Shown here: piece by piece, positions 11,130 to 22,880 of the stretch
How positions within the stretch are numbered: position 1 is the first letter of the stretch
How the letters are laid out: each line of letters starts with the position of its first letter
NCBI RefSeq assembly: GCF_042477335.2
Contig: NC_091247.1
Span: forward strand, 13,183,001 to 13,247,000
Length of the DNA: 64,000 bases
Reading direction: 5' to 3'
Origin: Ovis canadensis
Taxonomy: Eukaryota; Chordata; Mammalia; Artiodactyla; Bovidae
The notes under the pieces: model-generated
Databases searched by the model: none
Told to the model about the DNA's origin: nothing
What the model saw: only the letters and a program-made list of their open reading frames with translations
Program-made: the position numbers and the translations under genes

Positions 11130-11135
11130 AATAAA
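11130..11135 (+). promoter_or_regulatory. Candidate poly(A) signal AATAAA of OR1J gene A
   Basis: AATAAA lies 58 nt after the stop codon, in GCATGGAATAAATTCTCAGT. The same position holds AATAAA after pseudogene B1 and gene C1 but not after B2 or C2. Use as a signal is inferred. Confidence 0.5.
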
Positions 11136-11289
11136 TTCTCAGTTAATATTTTATAACTTGGTTTGCATCCTATGACAGTTATTGTCTACTTCCTTACAAT
11201 TCATTAGCATAAATTGTTAACCTTGAAATGATATTCTTGATTATAAATTTTGTGTATTAAACTGAGAAATTGCACAGCTGGCAGTACTT

Positions 11290-12133
11290 ATGTTTCTCCT
11301 CTCATTTACATATTTTATTTAATTTTGTTTTTTATATATTTTTCTTTTTTTTCCAGATTTTATTTTATTTTATTTTTTTTACTTTACATGGAGGATAATT
11401 GCTTTAGAATGTTGTGTCGGTTCTGATGTACAGCAACACGAATCAGCTGTAAGTATACATGTATTCCCACCCTCTTGAGTCTGCCTCCCACCACCCAGCC
11501 TTCTCACCCATCTAGGTCATCACAGAAACTGAGCTGAGTTCCCTGTGTTATATAGCTGCTTCCCACTAGCTGTCTATGTTACACATGGTAGTGCATATGT
11601 GTCAATCCTTCTCCCAATTTGTGCCACCCTCTCCTTCCCTGGTGTGTCCATAGGTCTGTTCTCTGCATCTGTTAGCATCTCTATTCCTGACCTAGAAATG
11701 GGTTCATCAGTACTGTTTTCCAGATTCCATATATATGCATTAACATACGATATTTTTTTTCTCTTTCTGACTTACTTCACTCTATACGACAGTCTGTAGG
11801 TCAGTCTATGTCTCAGAAAATGGCACAATTTGATCCATTTTTTGGATGTGTAATATTCCATTGTGTATATCTGCCACATCTTCATACCTCAAATCCTCTC
11901 CTCCCCTCTCCCCATGTCCATAAATCTGTTCTCCATGTCTGTTTCTCCACTGCTGCCCTGCAAATAAATTATTTGGTACCATCTTTCTAGATTCCATATA
12001 TATGCATTAGTATGTGATATTTATCTTTCTCTTTATGACTTACTTCACTCTGTATAATATGCTCTAGGTTCATCCACCTCATTAGAACTGACTCAAATGT
12101 GTTTCTTTTTATGGCTGAGTAATATTCCATTAC
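11290..12133 (-). mobile_element. Old L1 3' fragment
   Basis: It begins with an A/T-rich tail read in reverse and contains GGAGGATAATTGCTTTAGAA and GACTTACTTCACTCTATACG, blocks of the artiodactyl L1 3' region. Similar blocks follow every OR1J copy. It is broken at 12133 by the 5' end of the BovB LINE. No coding potential. Confidence 0.7.
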
Positions 12134-12709
12134 TGGCTGAGAGGAGCTACCCCATGTCCGAGGTCAGGGGAGGCGGCTGAGAGGAGCAACCCCATGTCCA
12201 AGGAGCAGTGGCTGCATGGTCAAGGAGGGCTGAGGGGAGCTACTCCACGTCGAAGGTCAGGAGGGGTGGCAGTAAGGAGATACCCCTCATCCAAGGTAAG
12301 GAGCAGTGGCTGTGCTTTGCTGGAGCAGCCGTGAAGAGATACCCCATGTCCAAGGTAAGAGAAACCCAAGTAAGACGGTAGGTGTTGCGAGAGGGCATCA
12401 GAGGGCGGACACACTGAAACCAAAATCACAGAAAACTAGCCAATCTGATCACATGGACCACAGTCTTGTCTAACTCAAAAAACTAAGCCATGCTGTGTGG
12501 GGGCCATCTAGGATGGGAGGGTCATGATGGAGAGGTCTGACAGAATGTGGTCCACTGGAGAAGGGAATGGCAAACCACTTCAATATTCTTGCCTTGAGAA
12601 CCCCATGAACAGTATGAAAAGTTAAAATGATAGGCTACTGAAAGGGGAACTCCCTGGGTCGGTAGGTGCCCAATATGCTACCGGAGATCAATGGAGAAAT
12701 AACTCCAGA

Positions 12710-12885
12710 AGACATAGGTAAGTGGGTGGTGTTATTAACGTGTAAGAATCACAAGGTTCTAAATTTAAATAATGTCTGGTTGAAGGAAAATGACAAGACT
12801 TGTCATAATATGGAAAATATTGTTCATTTATAATAAAATTTGATGGAGTTTTAGGAATGTGTTTAAACTAAAAAAAAAAAAAAAA
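12710..12885 (+). mobile_element. Candidate processed retrocopy of an mRNA 3' end
   Basis: The BovB 5' region runs to AATAACTCCAGAA (12709) and resumes at GAATGAAGGGATGG (12886). Between them lie about 160 bp unlike BovB, L1 or the Bov SINEs, with AATAAA at 12832-12837, 33 nt before a 16-base A tract (12870-12885). This is what an L1-driven, 5'-truncated mRNA copy looks like. I do not recognise the parent transcript, and the target-site duplication is short or absent (at most AGAA). Confidence 0.55.
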
Positions 12886-14226
12886 GAATGAAGGGATGGA
12901 GCCAAAGCAAAAACAATACCCAGTTATGGATGTGACTGGTGATAGAAGCAAGGTCCGATGCTGTAAAGAGCAATATTTATTGCATAGGAACCTGGAATGT
13001 TAGGTCCATGAATCAAGACAAATTGGAAGTGGTCAAACAGGAGATGGCAAGAGTGAACATTGACATTTTAGGAATCAACAAACTAAAAGGGACTGGAATG
13101 AGTGAATTTAACTCAGATCATCATCATATCTACTACTGTGGGCAGGAATCCCTCAGAAGAAATGGAGTAGCCATCATGGTCAACAAAAGAGTTCAAAATG
13201 CAGTGCTTGGATGCAATCTCTAAAATGACAGAGTGGTCTCTGTTCGTTCCAGGGCAAACCATTCAATATCAAGGTAATCCAAGCCTATTCCCCAACCAGT
13301 AACACTGAAGAAGCTGAAGTTGAACGGTTCTATGAAGGCCTACAAGACTTTTTAGAACTAACACCCAAAAAAGATGTCCTTTTCATTATAGGGGACTGGA
13401 ATGCAAAAGAAGGAAGTCAAGAAACACCTGGAGTAACAGGCAAATTTGGCCTTGGAGTACGGAATGAAGCAGGGCAAAGGCTAACAGAGTTTTGTCAAGA
13501 GAACGCACTGGTCATAAAAAACACTCTCTTCCAACAACACAAGAGAAGACTCTACATGTGGACATCACCAGGTGGTTATCCTGAAATCAGATTGATCATA
13601 TTCTTTGCAGCCAAAGGTGGAGAAGCTCTATACAGTCAGCGAAAACAAGACCGAGAGCTGACTGTGGCTCAGATCAGAACTCCTTATTGCCAAATTCAGA
13701 CTTAAATTGAAGAAGGTGGAGAAAACTGCTAGACCATTCGGGTATGACCTAAATGAAATCCCTTATGATTATACAGTGGAAGTGAGAAATAAATTTAAGG
13801 GACTAGATCTGATAGACAGAGTGCCTGATGAACTATGGACAGAAGTTCATGACATTGTACAGGAGACAAGGATCAAGACCATCCCCATGGAAAAGAAATG
13901 CAAAAAAGCAAAATGACTGCCTGGGGAGGCCTTACAAATATCCATGAAAAGAAGAGAAGCAAAAAGCAAAGGAGAAAAGGAAAGATATAAGCATCTGAAT
14001 GCAGAGTTCCAGAGAATAGCAAGGAGACATAAGAAAGCCTTCTTCAGTGATCAATCCAGAGAAATAGAGGCAAACAACAGAATGGGAAAGACTAGAGATC
14101 TCTTCAAGAAAATTAGAGATACCAAGGGAACATTTCATGCAAAGATGGGCTCAATAAAGGACAGACATGGTATGGACCTAACCAAAGCAGAAGATATTAA
14201 GAAGAGGTGGCAAGAATACACAGAAG

Positions 14227-14436
14227 TGAAGTGAAGTGAAGTTGCTCAGTCGTGTCCAACTCTTTGTGACCCATAGACTGTAGTGTACCAGGCTCCTCTG
14301 TCCATGGGATTTTCCAGGCAACAGTGCTGGAGTGGATTGTCATTTCCTTCTCCAGGGGATCTCCCCAATCCAGGGCTCGAACCCAGGTCTCCTGCATTGT
14401 AGACAGATGCTTTACCGTCTGAGCCACCAAGGAAGT
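14227..14436 (-). mobile_element. Bov-tA SINE inside BovB
   Basis: A minus-strand copy has its head at ACCGTCTGAGCCACCAAGGA. Target-site duplication CACAGAAG lies at 14219-14226 and 14437-14444. It splits the BovB ORF just before the reverse transcriptase domain. Confidence 0.92.
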
Positions 14437-15584
14437 CACAGAAGAACTATACAAAAAAGAGCTTCACGACCCAGATAATCATGATGGTGTGATCACTAAT
14501 CTAGAGCCAGACATCCTGGAATGTGAAGTCAAGTGTGCCTTAGAAAGCATCATTAGGAACAAAGCTAGTGGAGGTGATGGAATTCCAGTTGAGTTATTTC
14601 AAATCCTGAAAGATGATGCTGTGAAAGTGCTGCACTCAATATGCCAGCAAATTTGGAAAACTCAGCAGTGGCCACAGGACTGGAAAAGGTCAGTTTTCAT
14701 TCCAATCCCAAAGAAAAGCAATGCCAAAGAATACTCAAACTACCGCACAATTGCACTCATCTCACACGCTAGTAAAGTAATGCTCAAAATTCTCCAAGCC
14801 AGGCTTCAGCAATACGTGAACCATGAACTTCCAGATGTTCAAGCTGGTTTTCGAAAAGGCAGAGGAACCAGAGATCAAATTGCCAACATCCACTGGATCA
14901 TCAAAAAAGCAAGAGAGTTCCAGAAAAACATATATTTCTGCTTTATTGACCATGCCAAAGCCTTTGTGTGGATCACAATAGACTGTGGACAATTCTGAAA
15001 GAGATGGGAATACCAGACCACCTGACCTGCTTCTTGAGAAACCTGTATGCAGTTCAGGAAGCAACAGTTAGAACTGGACATGGAACAACAGACTGGTTCC
15101 AAATAGAAAAAGGGGTACGTCAAGGCTGTATATTGTCTCCCTGCTTATTTAACTTATATGCAGAGTACATCATGAGAAACACTGGACTGGAAGAAACACA
15201 AGCTGGAATCAAGATTGCCGGGAGAAATATCAATAACCTCAGATATGCAGAGGACACCACCCTTATGGCAGAAAGTGAAGAGGAGCTAAAAAGCCTCTTG
15301 ATGAAAGTGAAAGAGGAGGGTGAAAAAAGCTCCAATGCTTTGGTCACCGGATGTGAACAGCTAGCTCACTGGAAAAAACCCTGATGCTGAGAAAGACTGA
15401 AGGCAGAAGGAGAAGAGTGAGACAAGGGTAAGATATTTCAATAGCATCACTGATGCAATGGACATGAACTCTGGAAAACTCCAGGAGATAGTGAGAGACA
15501 GGGAGGCCTGACATGCTGCAGTCCATGGGGTCACGAAGAGTCAGACATGACTGGGCAACTGAATGACAACAACAGTAAACGTAT

Positions 15585-15882
15585 ATGAAAGAGGAATAGA
15601 TAAAAATGTGGCACATAACTGTTAGTGGGAATGTCAATTGATACAGCCACTATGGAAGATGGTATGCAGATTCCTTAAAAAACTAGGAATAAAACCACCA
15701 CATGACCCAGCAATCCCACTCCTAGGCATATACCCAAGGGAAACCAAAATTGAAAAAGACATATGTACCCCCAGTGTTCACTGCAGCACTATTTACAATA
15801 GCTATAACATGGAAGCACCCTAGGTGTCCATCAACAGATGAATGGACAAAGAAGATGTGGTACATATACACAATGGAATATT
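15585..15882 (+). mobile_element. L1 ORF2 C-terminal fragment
   Basis: It reads as L1 ORF2 terminus: [19 protein letters not shown], then IYTMEY near 15870. It stops abruptly where the TTCAG repeats of the next BovB begin. Confidence 0.8.
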
Positions 15883-15883
15883 C

Positions 15884-17085
15884 AGTTCAGTTCAGCTCAG
15901 TTGCTCAGTCATGTCTGACTCTTTGCAACCCCATGAATCACAGCATGCCAAGCTTCCCTGTCTATCACCAACTCCCAGAGTTTACTCAAACTTATGTCCA
16001 TCGAGTTGGTGATGCCATCCAGCCATCTCATCCTCTGTCATCCCCTTCTCCTCCTGCCCCCAATCCCTCCCAGCATCAGAGTCTTTTCCAATGAGTCAAC
16101 TCTTCTCATGAGGTGGCCAAAGTACTGGAGTTTCAGCTTCAGCATCAGTCCTTCCAATGAACACCCAGGACTGATCTCCTTTAGAATGGACTGGTTGCAG
16201 TCCAAGGGACTCCTAAGAGTCTTCTCCAACACCACAGTTCAAAAGCATCAATTCTTTGGTGCTCAGCTTTCTTCACAGTCCAACTCTCACATCCATACAT
16301 GACTACTGGAAAAACCATAACCTTGACTAGACAGACCTTTGTTGGCAAGGTAGTATCTCTACTTTTCAATATGCTATCTAGGTTGGTCATAACTTTCCTT
16401 CCAAGGAATAAGCATCTTTTAATTTCATGGCTGCAGTCACTATCTGCAGTGATTTTGGAGCCCCCCCTCAAATAAAGTCTGACATGGTTTCCACTGTTTC
16501 CCCATCTATTTGTCATGAAGTGATGGGTCCAGATGCCATGATATTAGTTTTCTGAATATCAAGCTTTAAGCCAACTTTTTCACTCTCCTCTTTCACTTTC
16601 ATCAAGAGGCTTTTTAGTTCCTCTTCACTTTCTGCCATAAGGGTGATGTCATCTGCATATCTGAGGTTATTGATATTTCTCCAGGCAATCTTGATCTTAG
16701 TTTTTTTTAATATTTAGATTTCATCTGGTTTTTCACCCTCCTCCTTCACCTTCATCAAGAGGTTCTTTTTGTTCCTTTTTGTTTTCTGCCATTAGAGTGG
16801 TAGCATCCTCCTATCTGAAATTGTTGATGTTTCTCCCACCAAGCTTGATTCTAGCATATAACTCATCCAGCCGGCATTTCTCATGGTGTGCTCAGCCCAT
16901 AAGTTAAATAAACAGAGTGACAATAAGCAACCTTGTCTAACTCCTTTCCTTTCAAACCACCAGACATTTGTTCTCATCTCCTATGCTAGTAAGATTATTC
17001 TCAAAAACCTGCATGCTAGGCTTCAGCATTATGCGAACTGAGAACTTCCAGATGTCCATGCTGGGTTTAGAAAAGGCGAAGAACC
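15884..17085 (-). mobile_element. BovB fragment at the left edge of duplication unit 1, rearranged
   Basis: Minus-strand BovB runs from the 3' TTCAG repeats through the RT region to about 16975. A short plus-strand BovB piece (16976-17085, TATGCTAGTAAGATTATTCT) then ends in an A run. The unusual internal join and a poly-C tract (GGAGCCCCCCCTCAAATAAA) are repeated exactly at 37305-38527, which marks the two as copies from one duplication. Confidence 0.82.
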
Positions 17086-17094
17086 AGAGATAAA

Positions 17095-17430
17095 AAAAAA
17101 ACAACCAGACATTTAGTACTATGTATTATAAAGATAACTAATGAGAACTTACTGTATAGCAGAGGGAACTCTTCTCAGTGCTCCGTGGTGACCTAAATGG
17201 AAAGGAAATCCACCACAGAGTGTTGAGAAGAGTTCTCTGTGCTGTACAGTTCCCTGTGCTAAACTGTTATATTTAAATGGGGAGGGAGGAGGGAGAGGGG
17301 TTCAGGATGGGGAACACATGTATACCTGTGGCGGATTCATGTTGATGTATGGCAAAACCAATACAATATTGTAAAGTAATTAACCTCCAATTAAAATAAA
17401 TAAATTTATATTAAAAAAAAAGAAAAACAA
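17095..17430 (+). mobile_element. L1 3' end(s) containing a foldback
   Basis: L1 3' UTR sequence (AAAGATAACTAATGAGAACT) is followed by an inverted copy of part of itself, forming an imperfect hairpin at 17152-17249. A second 3' end (GGTTCAGGATGGGGAACACA) reaches an A-rich tail near 17430. Unit 2 keeps the hairpin but lacks about 300 bp after it. Confidence 0.7.
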
Positions 17431-17515
17431 GGTTGGGCATATTAAAAAAATAATAAAATAAAATATAATAGTGTTATATTAAATTTTTGTATTTTAATAC
17501 ATAGCAGTATTGTGT

Positions 17516-17636
17516 GTTGGGAGAAGGTGATGGCACCCTACTCCAGTGTTCTTGCCTGGAAAATCCCATGGACAGAAGAGCCTGGTGGGCTCCCATCTGT
17601 GGAGTCACATGGAGTCGGAGACAACTGCAGTGACTT

Positions 17637-17690
<54 letters not shown>
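17516..17690 (+). mobile_element. Bov-tA SINE body with (AGC)18 tail
   Basis: A Bov-tA body (CTTGCCTGGAAAATCCCATG) ends in a pure run of 18 AGC units at 17637-17690, a known feature of this SINE tail. It creates a spurious poly-alanine frame. The unit 2 copy has only about nine units with interruptions. Confidence 0.85.
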
Positions 17691-17695
<5 letters not shown>

Positions 17696-17697
17696 TG

Positions 17698-17965
17698 TGT
17701 TGCTGCTGCTAAGTCGCTTCAGTCATGTCAGACTCTGTGCGACCCCATAGACGGCAGCCCACCAGGCTCCCCCATCCCTGGGACTCTCCAGGCAAGAACC
17801 CTGGAGTGGGTTGCCATTTCCTTCTCCAATGCATGAAAGTGAAAGTGAAGTCGCTCATTCGTGTCTGACTCTTCACGACCCCATGGACTGCAGCCTACCA
17901 GGCTCCTCCACCCATGGGATTTTCCAGGCAAGAGTACTGGAGTGGGTTGCCATTGCCTTCTCCAA
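17698..17965 (-). mobile_element. Bov-A2 SINE (dimeric)
   Basis: Two head-to-tail A monomers on the minus strand, each with a CTCCAGGCAAGA or TTCCAGGCAAGA block and ending in GGAGTGGGTTGCCATT, separated by TCCAATGCATGAAAGTGAAA. Confidence 0.85.
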
Positions 17966-17994
17966 GTACAGTGTTAAATACTACTATATATTAA

Positions 17995-20003
17995 ATAGAA
18001 TAGCAAGGAGAGATAAGAAATCCTAAGTAAACAATGCAAAGAAATAGAGGAAAACTACAGAATGGGAAAGACTAGAGATCGCTTCAAGAAAATTAGAAAT
18101 ACCAATGGAACATGTCATGCCAAGATGGGCACAATAAAAACACAAATGGTATGGACTTAACTGAAGAAGAAGATATTCAGAAGAGATGACAAGAATATAC
18201 AAGAGAACTATACAAAAAAATCCGAATAACCCAGATAACCATGATGGTGTGGTCACTTACCTAGAGCCAGACATCTTGGAGTGCAAAGTCAAGTGGGCCT
18301 TAGGAAGCATCACTAAAAACAAAGCTAGTGGAGGTGATGGAATTCCAGCTGAGTTATTTCAAATCCTAAAAGATGACGCTGTTCAAGTGCTGAGCTCCAT
18401 ATACCAGCAAATTTGGAAAACTCAGCAATGGCCATAGAAATGGAAAATGTCCGTTTTCATTCCAGGTCCAAATTAGGGCAATGTCAAAGAATTTTCAAAC
18501 AACTGCACAGTTGCACTCATTTCACATGCTAGCAAAGTAATTCTCAAGATTCTCCAAGCTAGACTGGTTCAACAGTATGTAAAACAAGAACTTAAAAATG
18601 TTCAAACTGGATTTAGAAACTGCAGAGGAACCAGAGATCACATTGCCAACATCTGTTCAATCATAGAAAAAGCAAGAGAATTCCAGAAAAATATCTACCT
18701 CTGCTTCATTCCCTGGTGGCTCAGAGAGTAAAGCATCTGCCTGCAATGTGGAAGACCCGGGTCTGATCCCTGGGTCAGGAAGATCCCCTGGAAAAGGAAA
18801 TGGCAACCCACTCCAATATTCTTGCTTGGAGAATCCCATGGACATAGGAACTTGATAGGCTACAGTCCACAGGGTCTCATAGAGTTGTACATGTCTGAGC
18901 GACTTCGCTTTCTTTCTACTTTCTTTTCTGTTTCTTTGACTGCACTAAGGCCTTTGACTGTGTGGATCACAACAAGCTTTGGAAAATTCTTCAAGAGATG
19001 GGAATACCAGACCACCTGACCTGCCTCCTGAGAAACCTGAATGCAGGTCAAGAGGTAACATTTAGAACTGGACATGGAACAATGGACTGGCTCCAAATTG
19101 GGAAAGGAGTACCTCAAGGCTGTTTATTGTCACCCTGCTTATTTAACTTCTATGCAGAGGACATCATGAGAAATGCCAGTATGGATGAAGCACAAGCTGG
19201 AATCAACATTGCCAAGAGGAATATCAATAACCTCAGATATGCAGATGACACCACCCTTATAGTAGAAAACCAAGAAGAACTAAGGAGCCTCTTGATGAAG
19301 GTGAAAAAGGAAAGTGAAAAAGTTGACTTATAATTCAACGTGCAAAAAACTAAGATCATGGCATTCGGTCCTGCCACTACATGGCAAACAGATGGGAAAA
19401 CAATGGAAATCATAACAGACTTTATTTTCTTGGGCTCAAAAATCACTGCAGGTGGTGATTGCAGCCAGGAAATTAAAAGACCCTTACTCCTTGGAAGAAA
19501 AGCTATGACCAGCCTAGACAGCATATTAAAAAGCAGAGACATTACTTAGCCAACAAAGATCCGTCCAAAGCTATGGTTTTTCCAGTAGTCATACATGGAT
19601 GTGAGAGTTGGACCATAAAGAAAGCTGAGCCAAAGAATTGACACTTTTGAACTGTGGTGTTGAAGAAGACTCTTGAGAGTCCCTTGGACTGCAAGGAGAT
19701 CCAACCAGTCCATCCTAAAGGAAATCAATCCTGAATAATCATTGGAAGGACTGATGCTGAAGCTCCAATACTTTGGCCACCTAATATGAAGAGTTGACTC
19801 ATTGGAAAAGACCTTGATGCTGGGAAAGATTGAAGGCAGGAGAATGGAACAACAGAGGATGAGATGGTTGGATGGCATCATTGACTCAGTGGACATGAGT
19901 TTGAGCAAGCTCTGGGAGATGGGAGAAGGGACAGGGAAGCCTAGCATGCTGCAGTCCATCCAGTCGCAAAGAGTTGGACATGACTGATCAACTGAACAAC
20001 AAC
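17995..20003 (+). mobile_element. BovB LINE, 5'-truncated, with Bov-tA insertion (unit 1 copy)
   Basis: It covers the segment before RT, RT and the 3' end. RT motifs are recognisable: SGGDGIPAELFQILKDDAV, GVPQGCLLSPCLFNFYAED and an intact YADDT box near 19240. Stops occur in the frame, for example early in the RT region and after SEKVDL. A Bov-tA (about 18711-18940) interrupts it after CTCTGCTTCATT. It has a near-identical partner at 39100-41126. Confidence 0.88.
18711..18940 (+). mobile_element. Bov-tA SINE inside BovB (unit 1 copy)
   Basis: It starts at CCCTGGTGGCTCAGAGAGTA and carries the standard body. The same insertion lies at about 39833-40063 in unit 2, so it predates the tandem duplication. 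Confidence 0.88.
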
Positions 20004-22327
20004 AGAATTGTATACGTATGGCTAATTCACTTTCCTCAAGAGCAGAAACTAATAAACATTGTAATTATATGCCGATAAAATTTTTAAAGAAGAGTTTCTT
20101 TTGAATTGCAGATGCATTTTATTATTACGAAGTCAAGATTATGTTTTTTTAAAGAGTTCATGACTTCTGTGGCTTATCTAAGGAAATGTTGCCTACACCA
20201 TGGTTTTATACTTATAGCTTTTACACAATTGCTCCGTTTCAAGTTATTTTTTGCATGTAGTGCAGCCAAAAGTCCATGTTCACTTAAGACATATTGATAC
20301 TGAGTCATGCTGACATCATTTTCTGAAACAATATCCTTGCCACATGAAATTGCCTTGGTGCATTCATAAACTATTAATTGACCTTGTGTGTATTGACTGA
20401 TTTCAAAATTATTCACTGTTCTATTGATCTATATTCCTATTCTCATGCCAATATTATTATTTTCTTTGCTATGGATTATAAAAGTTTTGAAATTAGGTAA
20501 AGTAAGTCTGGCAGTTTTTTTCTCATTTTAAATTATTATGGTTTCCCTTTCATGTCTGTGTAAAATTAAGAAGTATCTTCAAAAAGTAGGCTGCTCACTG
20601 TTTATAATAGCCAGGACATGGAAACAACCTAGATGTCCATCAGCAGATGAATGGATAAGAAAGCTGTGGTACATATACACAATGGAGTATTACTCAGCCG
20701 TTAAAAAGAATTCATTTGAATCAGTTCTGATGAGATGGATGAAACTGGAGCCAATTATACAGAGTGAAGTAAGCCAGAAAGAAAAACACCAATACAGTAT
20801 ACTAACACATATATATGGAATTTAGGAAGATGGCAATGATGACCCTGTATGCAAGACAGGGAAAGAGACACAGATGTGTATAATGGACTTTTGGACTCAG
20901 AGGGAGAGGGAGAGGGTGGGATGATTTGGGAGAATGACATTCTAACATGTATACTATCATGTGAATTGAATCGCCAGTCTATGTCTGACGCAGGATGCAA
21001 CATGCTTGGGGCTGGTACATGGGGATGACCCAGAAAGATGTTCTGGGGAGGGAGGTGGGAGGGGGGTTCATGTTTGGGAATGCATGTAAGAATTAAAGAT
21101 TTTAAAATTTAAAAAATAAAAAACTAAAAATTAAAAAAAAAAAAAAAAATAAAAGTGACCAGTGGGATTGTTAAAAAAAAAAAAAAAAAAAAAAACAAAA
21201 AGTAGGCTGCTAAAAAAAAAACAAAACAAAAAAAAAAACAACAAAAAGTAGGCTGCTAATGTTTTTAGCTTTGATGGCTTGACCCTGTAGGTCAAATGGG
21301 GGAGAGAACCAGCTCTATGATAATATTGAATTATCTAGTGTGTGTGCAAGGTATATCTCTATTTTCATCTTCTTTATTTCACCATAAATATTTTGTGCTT
21401 TTTAATGTACTAGTATTGCAGGTATTTTGGTAAATTCATCCATATGTATTTTTCAGTTTTTATACTGTTATAGATAGTGTCTTAAAACTTTTCAATTCTC
21501 CATGCTAGGATATAAAGTACCATTGATTTTGGGGTTTTGTTCATCAGCTTTGTAATCCTGCTACCTTGCAAAATCACTTAGTGCAAACCGATTTGGAGGG
21601 AGATTCTTTTTTGTTTTCTTTTCCCTGTTTTTCTCCCTTTTTAAAGATAAGTTTATTTCTTACTTGTTCATTTTATCGCTATTATTATTAGGTTTATGTC
21701 TTTTTTAGCATTGGTTTTTATCCCAGTCCTTCTATGGTGTCATTTTGTGTGTGTGCTGGTGCTATGCAAAATGTAAGATCTTTACCAACTTTATACATAA
21801 ACGTAAGATTAAGCAATATGTAACCAGCATCTGGAGTGACATTTAAGTCTGTGGTATGTCCCCAGCTCTAGTCTGTTTGGGTGTAAAGAAGGAAATCAAA
21901 ACGTTGGAAGGAGTTTGATATTTGATACATGTATAGAATATTACAATAGCAAATTACTTCACTGTTTATTTATTTCATTCTATAAGCTCTGACTTAAGCA
22001 ATCCCTTAGGTGAATGAAGACAGTCTGGCTTTATTACCTCTCTTTTCACAGAGTTCAATTTAACCTTCCATTCTTCATGTATTTTTCCTGGACATTTCAA
22101 AGTTAGGTTCTTCTGTTTTCAAAGGAGCATGAAGTTCCTCACGGGCATGGGGGAATCATGATAATGGAGCCTGTAAAACTGGAAGCTTTGGAGATGTGAA
22201 AGTAACCGTGATCAGACAACTGACACAGAGAAGATTTCAAGGCATTGTATAATCTTTAGTAAGGTTTAACTTTATTAAAGAATTCAAGATTTTTCATTAA
22301 GGAATCACTGAGTTAATTCAACAATTT
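20004..22327 (-). mobile_element. L1 3' end and ancient L1M-like sequence opening the B-lineage block (unit 1)
   Basis: A plus-strand L1 3' end (about 20008-20095) is followed by diverged minus-strand sequence resembling ORF2 of old L1M elements, for example ACTGTTCTATTGATCTATAT near 20418 and GTTCATCAGCTTTGTAATCC near 21540. The part after about 21800 is A/T-rich with no recognisable gene. Equivalent sequence opens each later OR1J block (28430, 36810, 41216, 47990). A younger L1 sits at 20596-21241. Confidence 0.6.
20596..21241 (+). mobile_element. L1 3' fragment, unit 1 only
   Basis: A 5'-truncated L1 begins in ORF2 at TTTATAATAGCCAGGACATG, passes the ORF2 end [19 protein letters not shown] and the 3' UTR, and ends in long A tracts. 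Target-site sequence CAAAAAGTAGGCTGCT occurs three times, at 20580-20595, 21196-21211 and 21242-21257. Unit 2 has the uninterrupted empty site near 41703, so the insertion followed the duplication. Confidence 0.92.
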
Positions 22328-22880
22328 TGTTGTTGTTTAGTCATTAAGTTGTGTCCAACTCTTTGTGACTCCATGGACTGCAGCATGTCAGGTTTCCCTG
22401 TCCTTCACCACCTCCTACAGTTGCTCAAAATCTTCCCTGGTAGCTCAGCTGGTAAAGAATCTGCCTGCAATGCAGGAGACACCCGTTCAACTCCTAGGTC
22501 AGGAAGATCCACTAGAGAAGGGATAGGATACCCACTCCAGTGTTCTTGCACTTCCCTGGTGGCTCAGATGGTAAAAAATTCGCCTGTAATGCAGGGCACT
22601 TGGGTCAATACCTGGGTTGGGAGGATCCCCTGGAGAAGGCAATGGCTACCCACTCTAGTATTCTTGCCTGGAGAATTCCATGGACAGAGGAACCTGGCGG
22701 GCTATAGTCCATGGGGTCACAAAGAGTTGGACATGACTGAGGGCTTTCACTTGCTTTCACTTTTCATGTCCATTGAGTTGGTGATGCCATCCAACCATCT
22801 AATGCTCTGTCACCAGTTTCACTTCCTGCCCTCAATCTTTCCCAGCATCAGTGTCTTTGCAATGAGTTGGTTCATCAGAA
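22328..22880 (-). mobile_element. BovB 3' fragment split by a dimeric Bov-tA
   Basis: Minus-strand BovB (22328-22428) resumes at about 22765 (TGTCCATTGAGTTGGTGATG). Between them is a plus-strand Bov-tA with two tRNA-like heads (22431 CTTCCCTGGTAGCTCAGCTG and about 22550 CTTCCCTGGTGGCTCAGATG). The nested structure is repeated in unit 2 at 42784-43340. Confidence 0.85.

Larger units (their letters stand above)
12134..15580 (+). mobile_element. BovB (RTE) LINE, near full length, degraded and interrupted
   Basis: The 5' UTR starts near 12134 (TGGCTGAGAGGAGCTACCCC). The endonuclease domain follows (IYCIGTWNVRSMNQDKLEVV, 12939 onward), then reverse transcriptase (about 14440-15330), and a shortened 3' end at about 15580 (GTCAGACATGACTGGGCAAC). 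The RT motif reads YAEDT instead of YADDT, so a catalytic aspartate is lost. A four-base deletion near 14965 and other shifts break the ORF. Sequence between RT and the 3' end is deleted near 15330. A retrocopy-like fragment (12710-12885) and a Bov-tA (14227-14436) lie inside it. Confidence 0.9.

Noticed and set aside
17512-17712. Short ORF with a run of alanines
   Set aside because: It is a SINE body plus the AGC microsatellite read in one frame.
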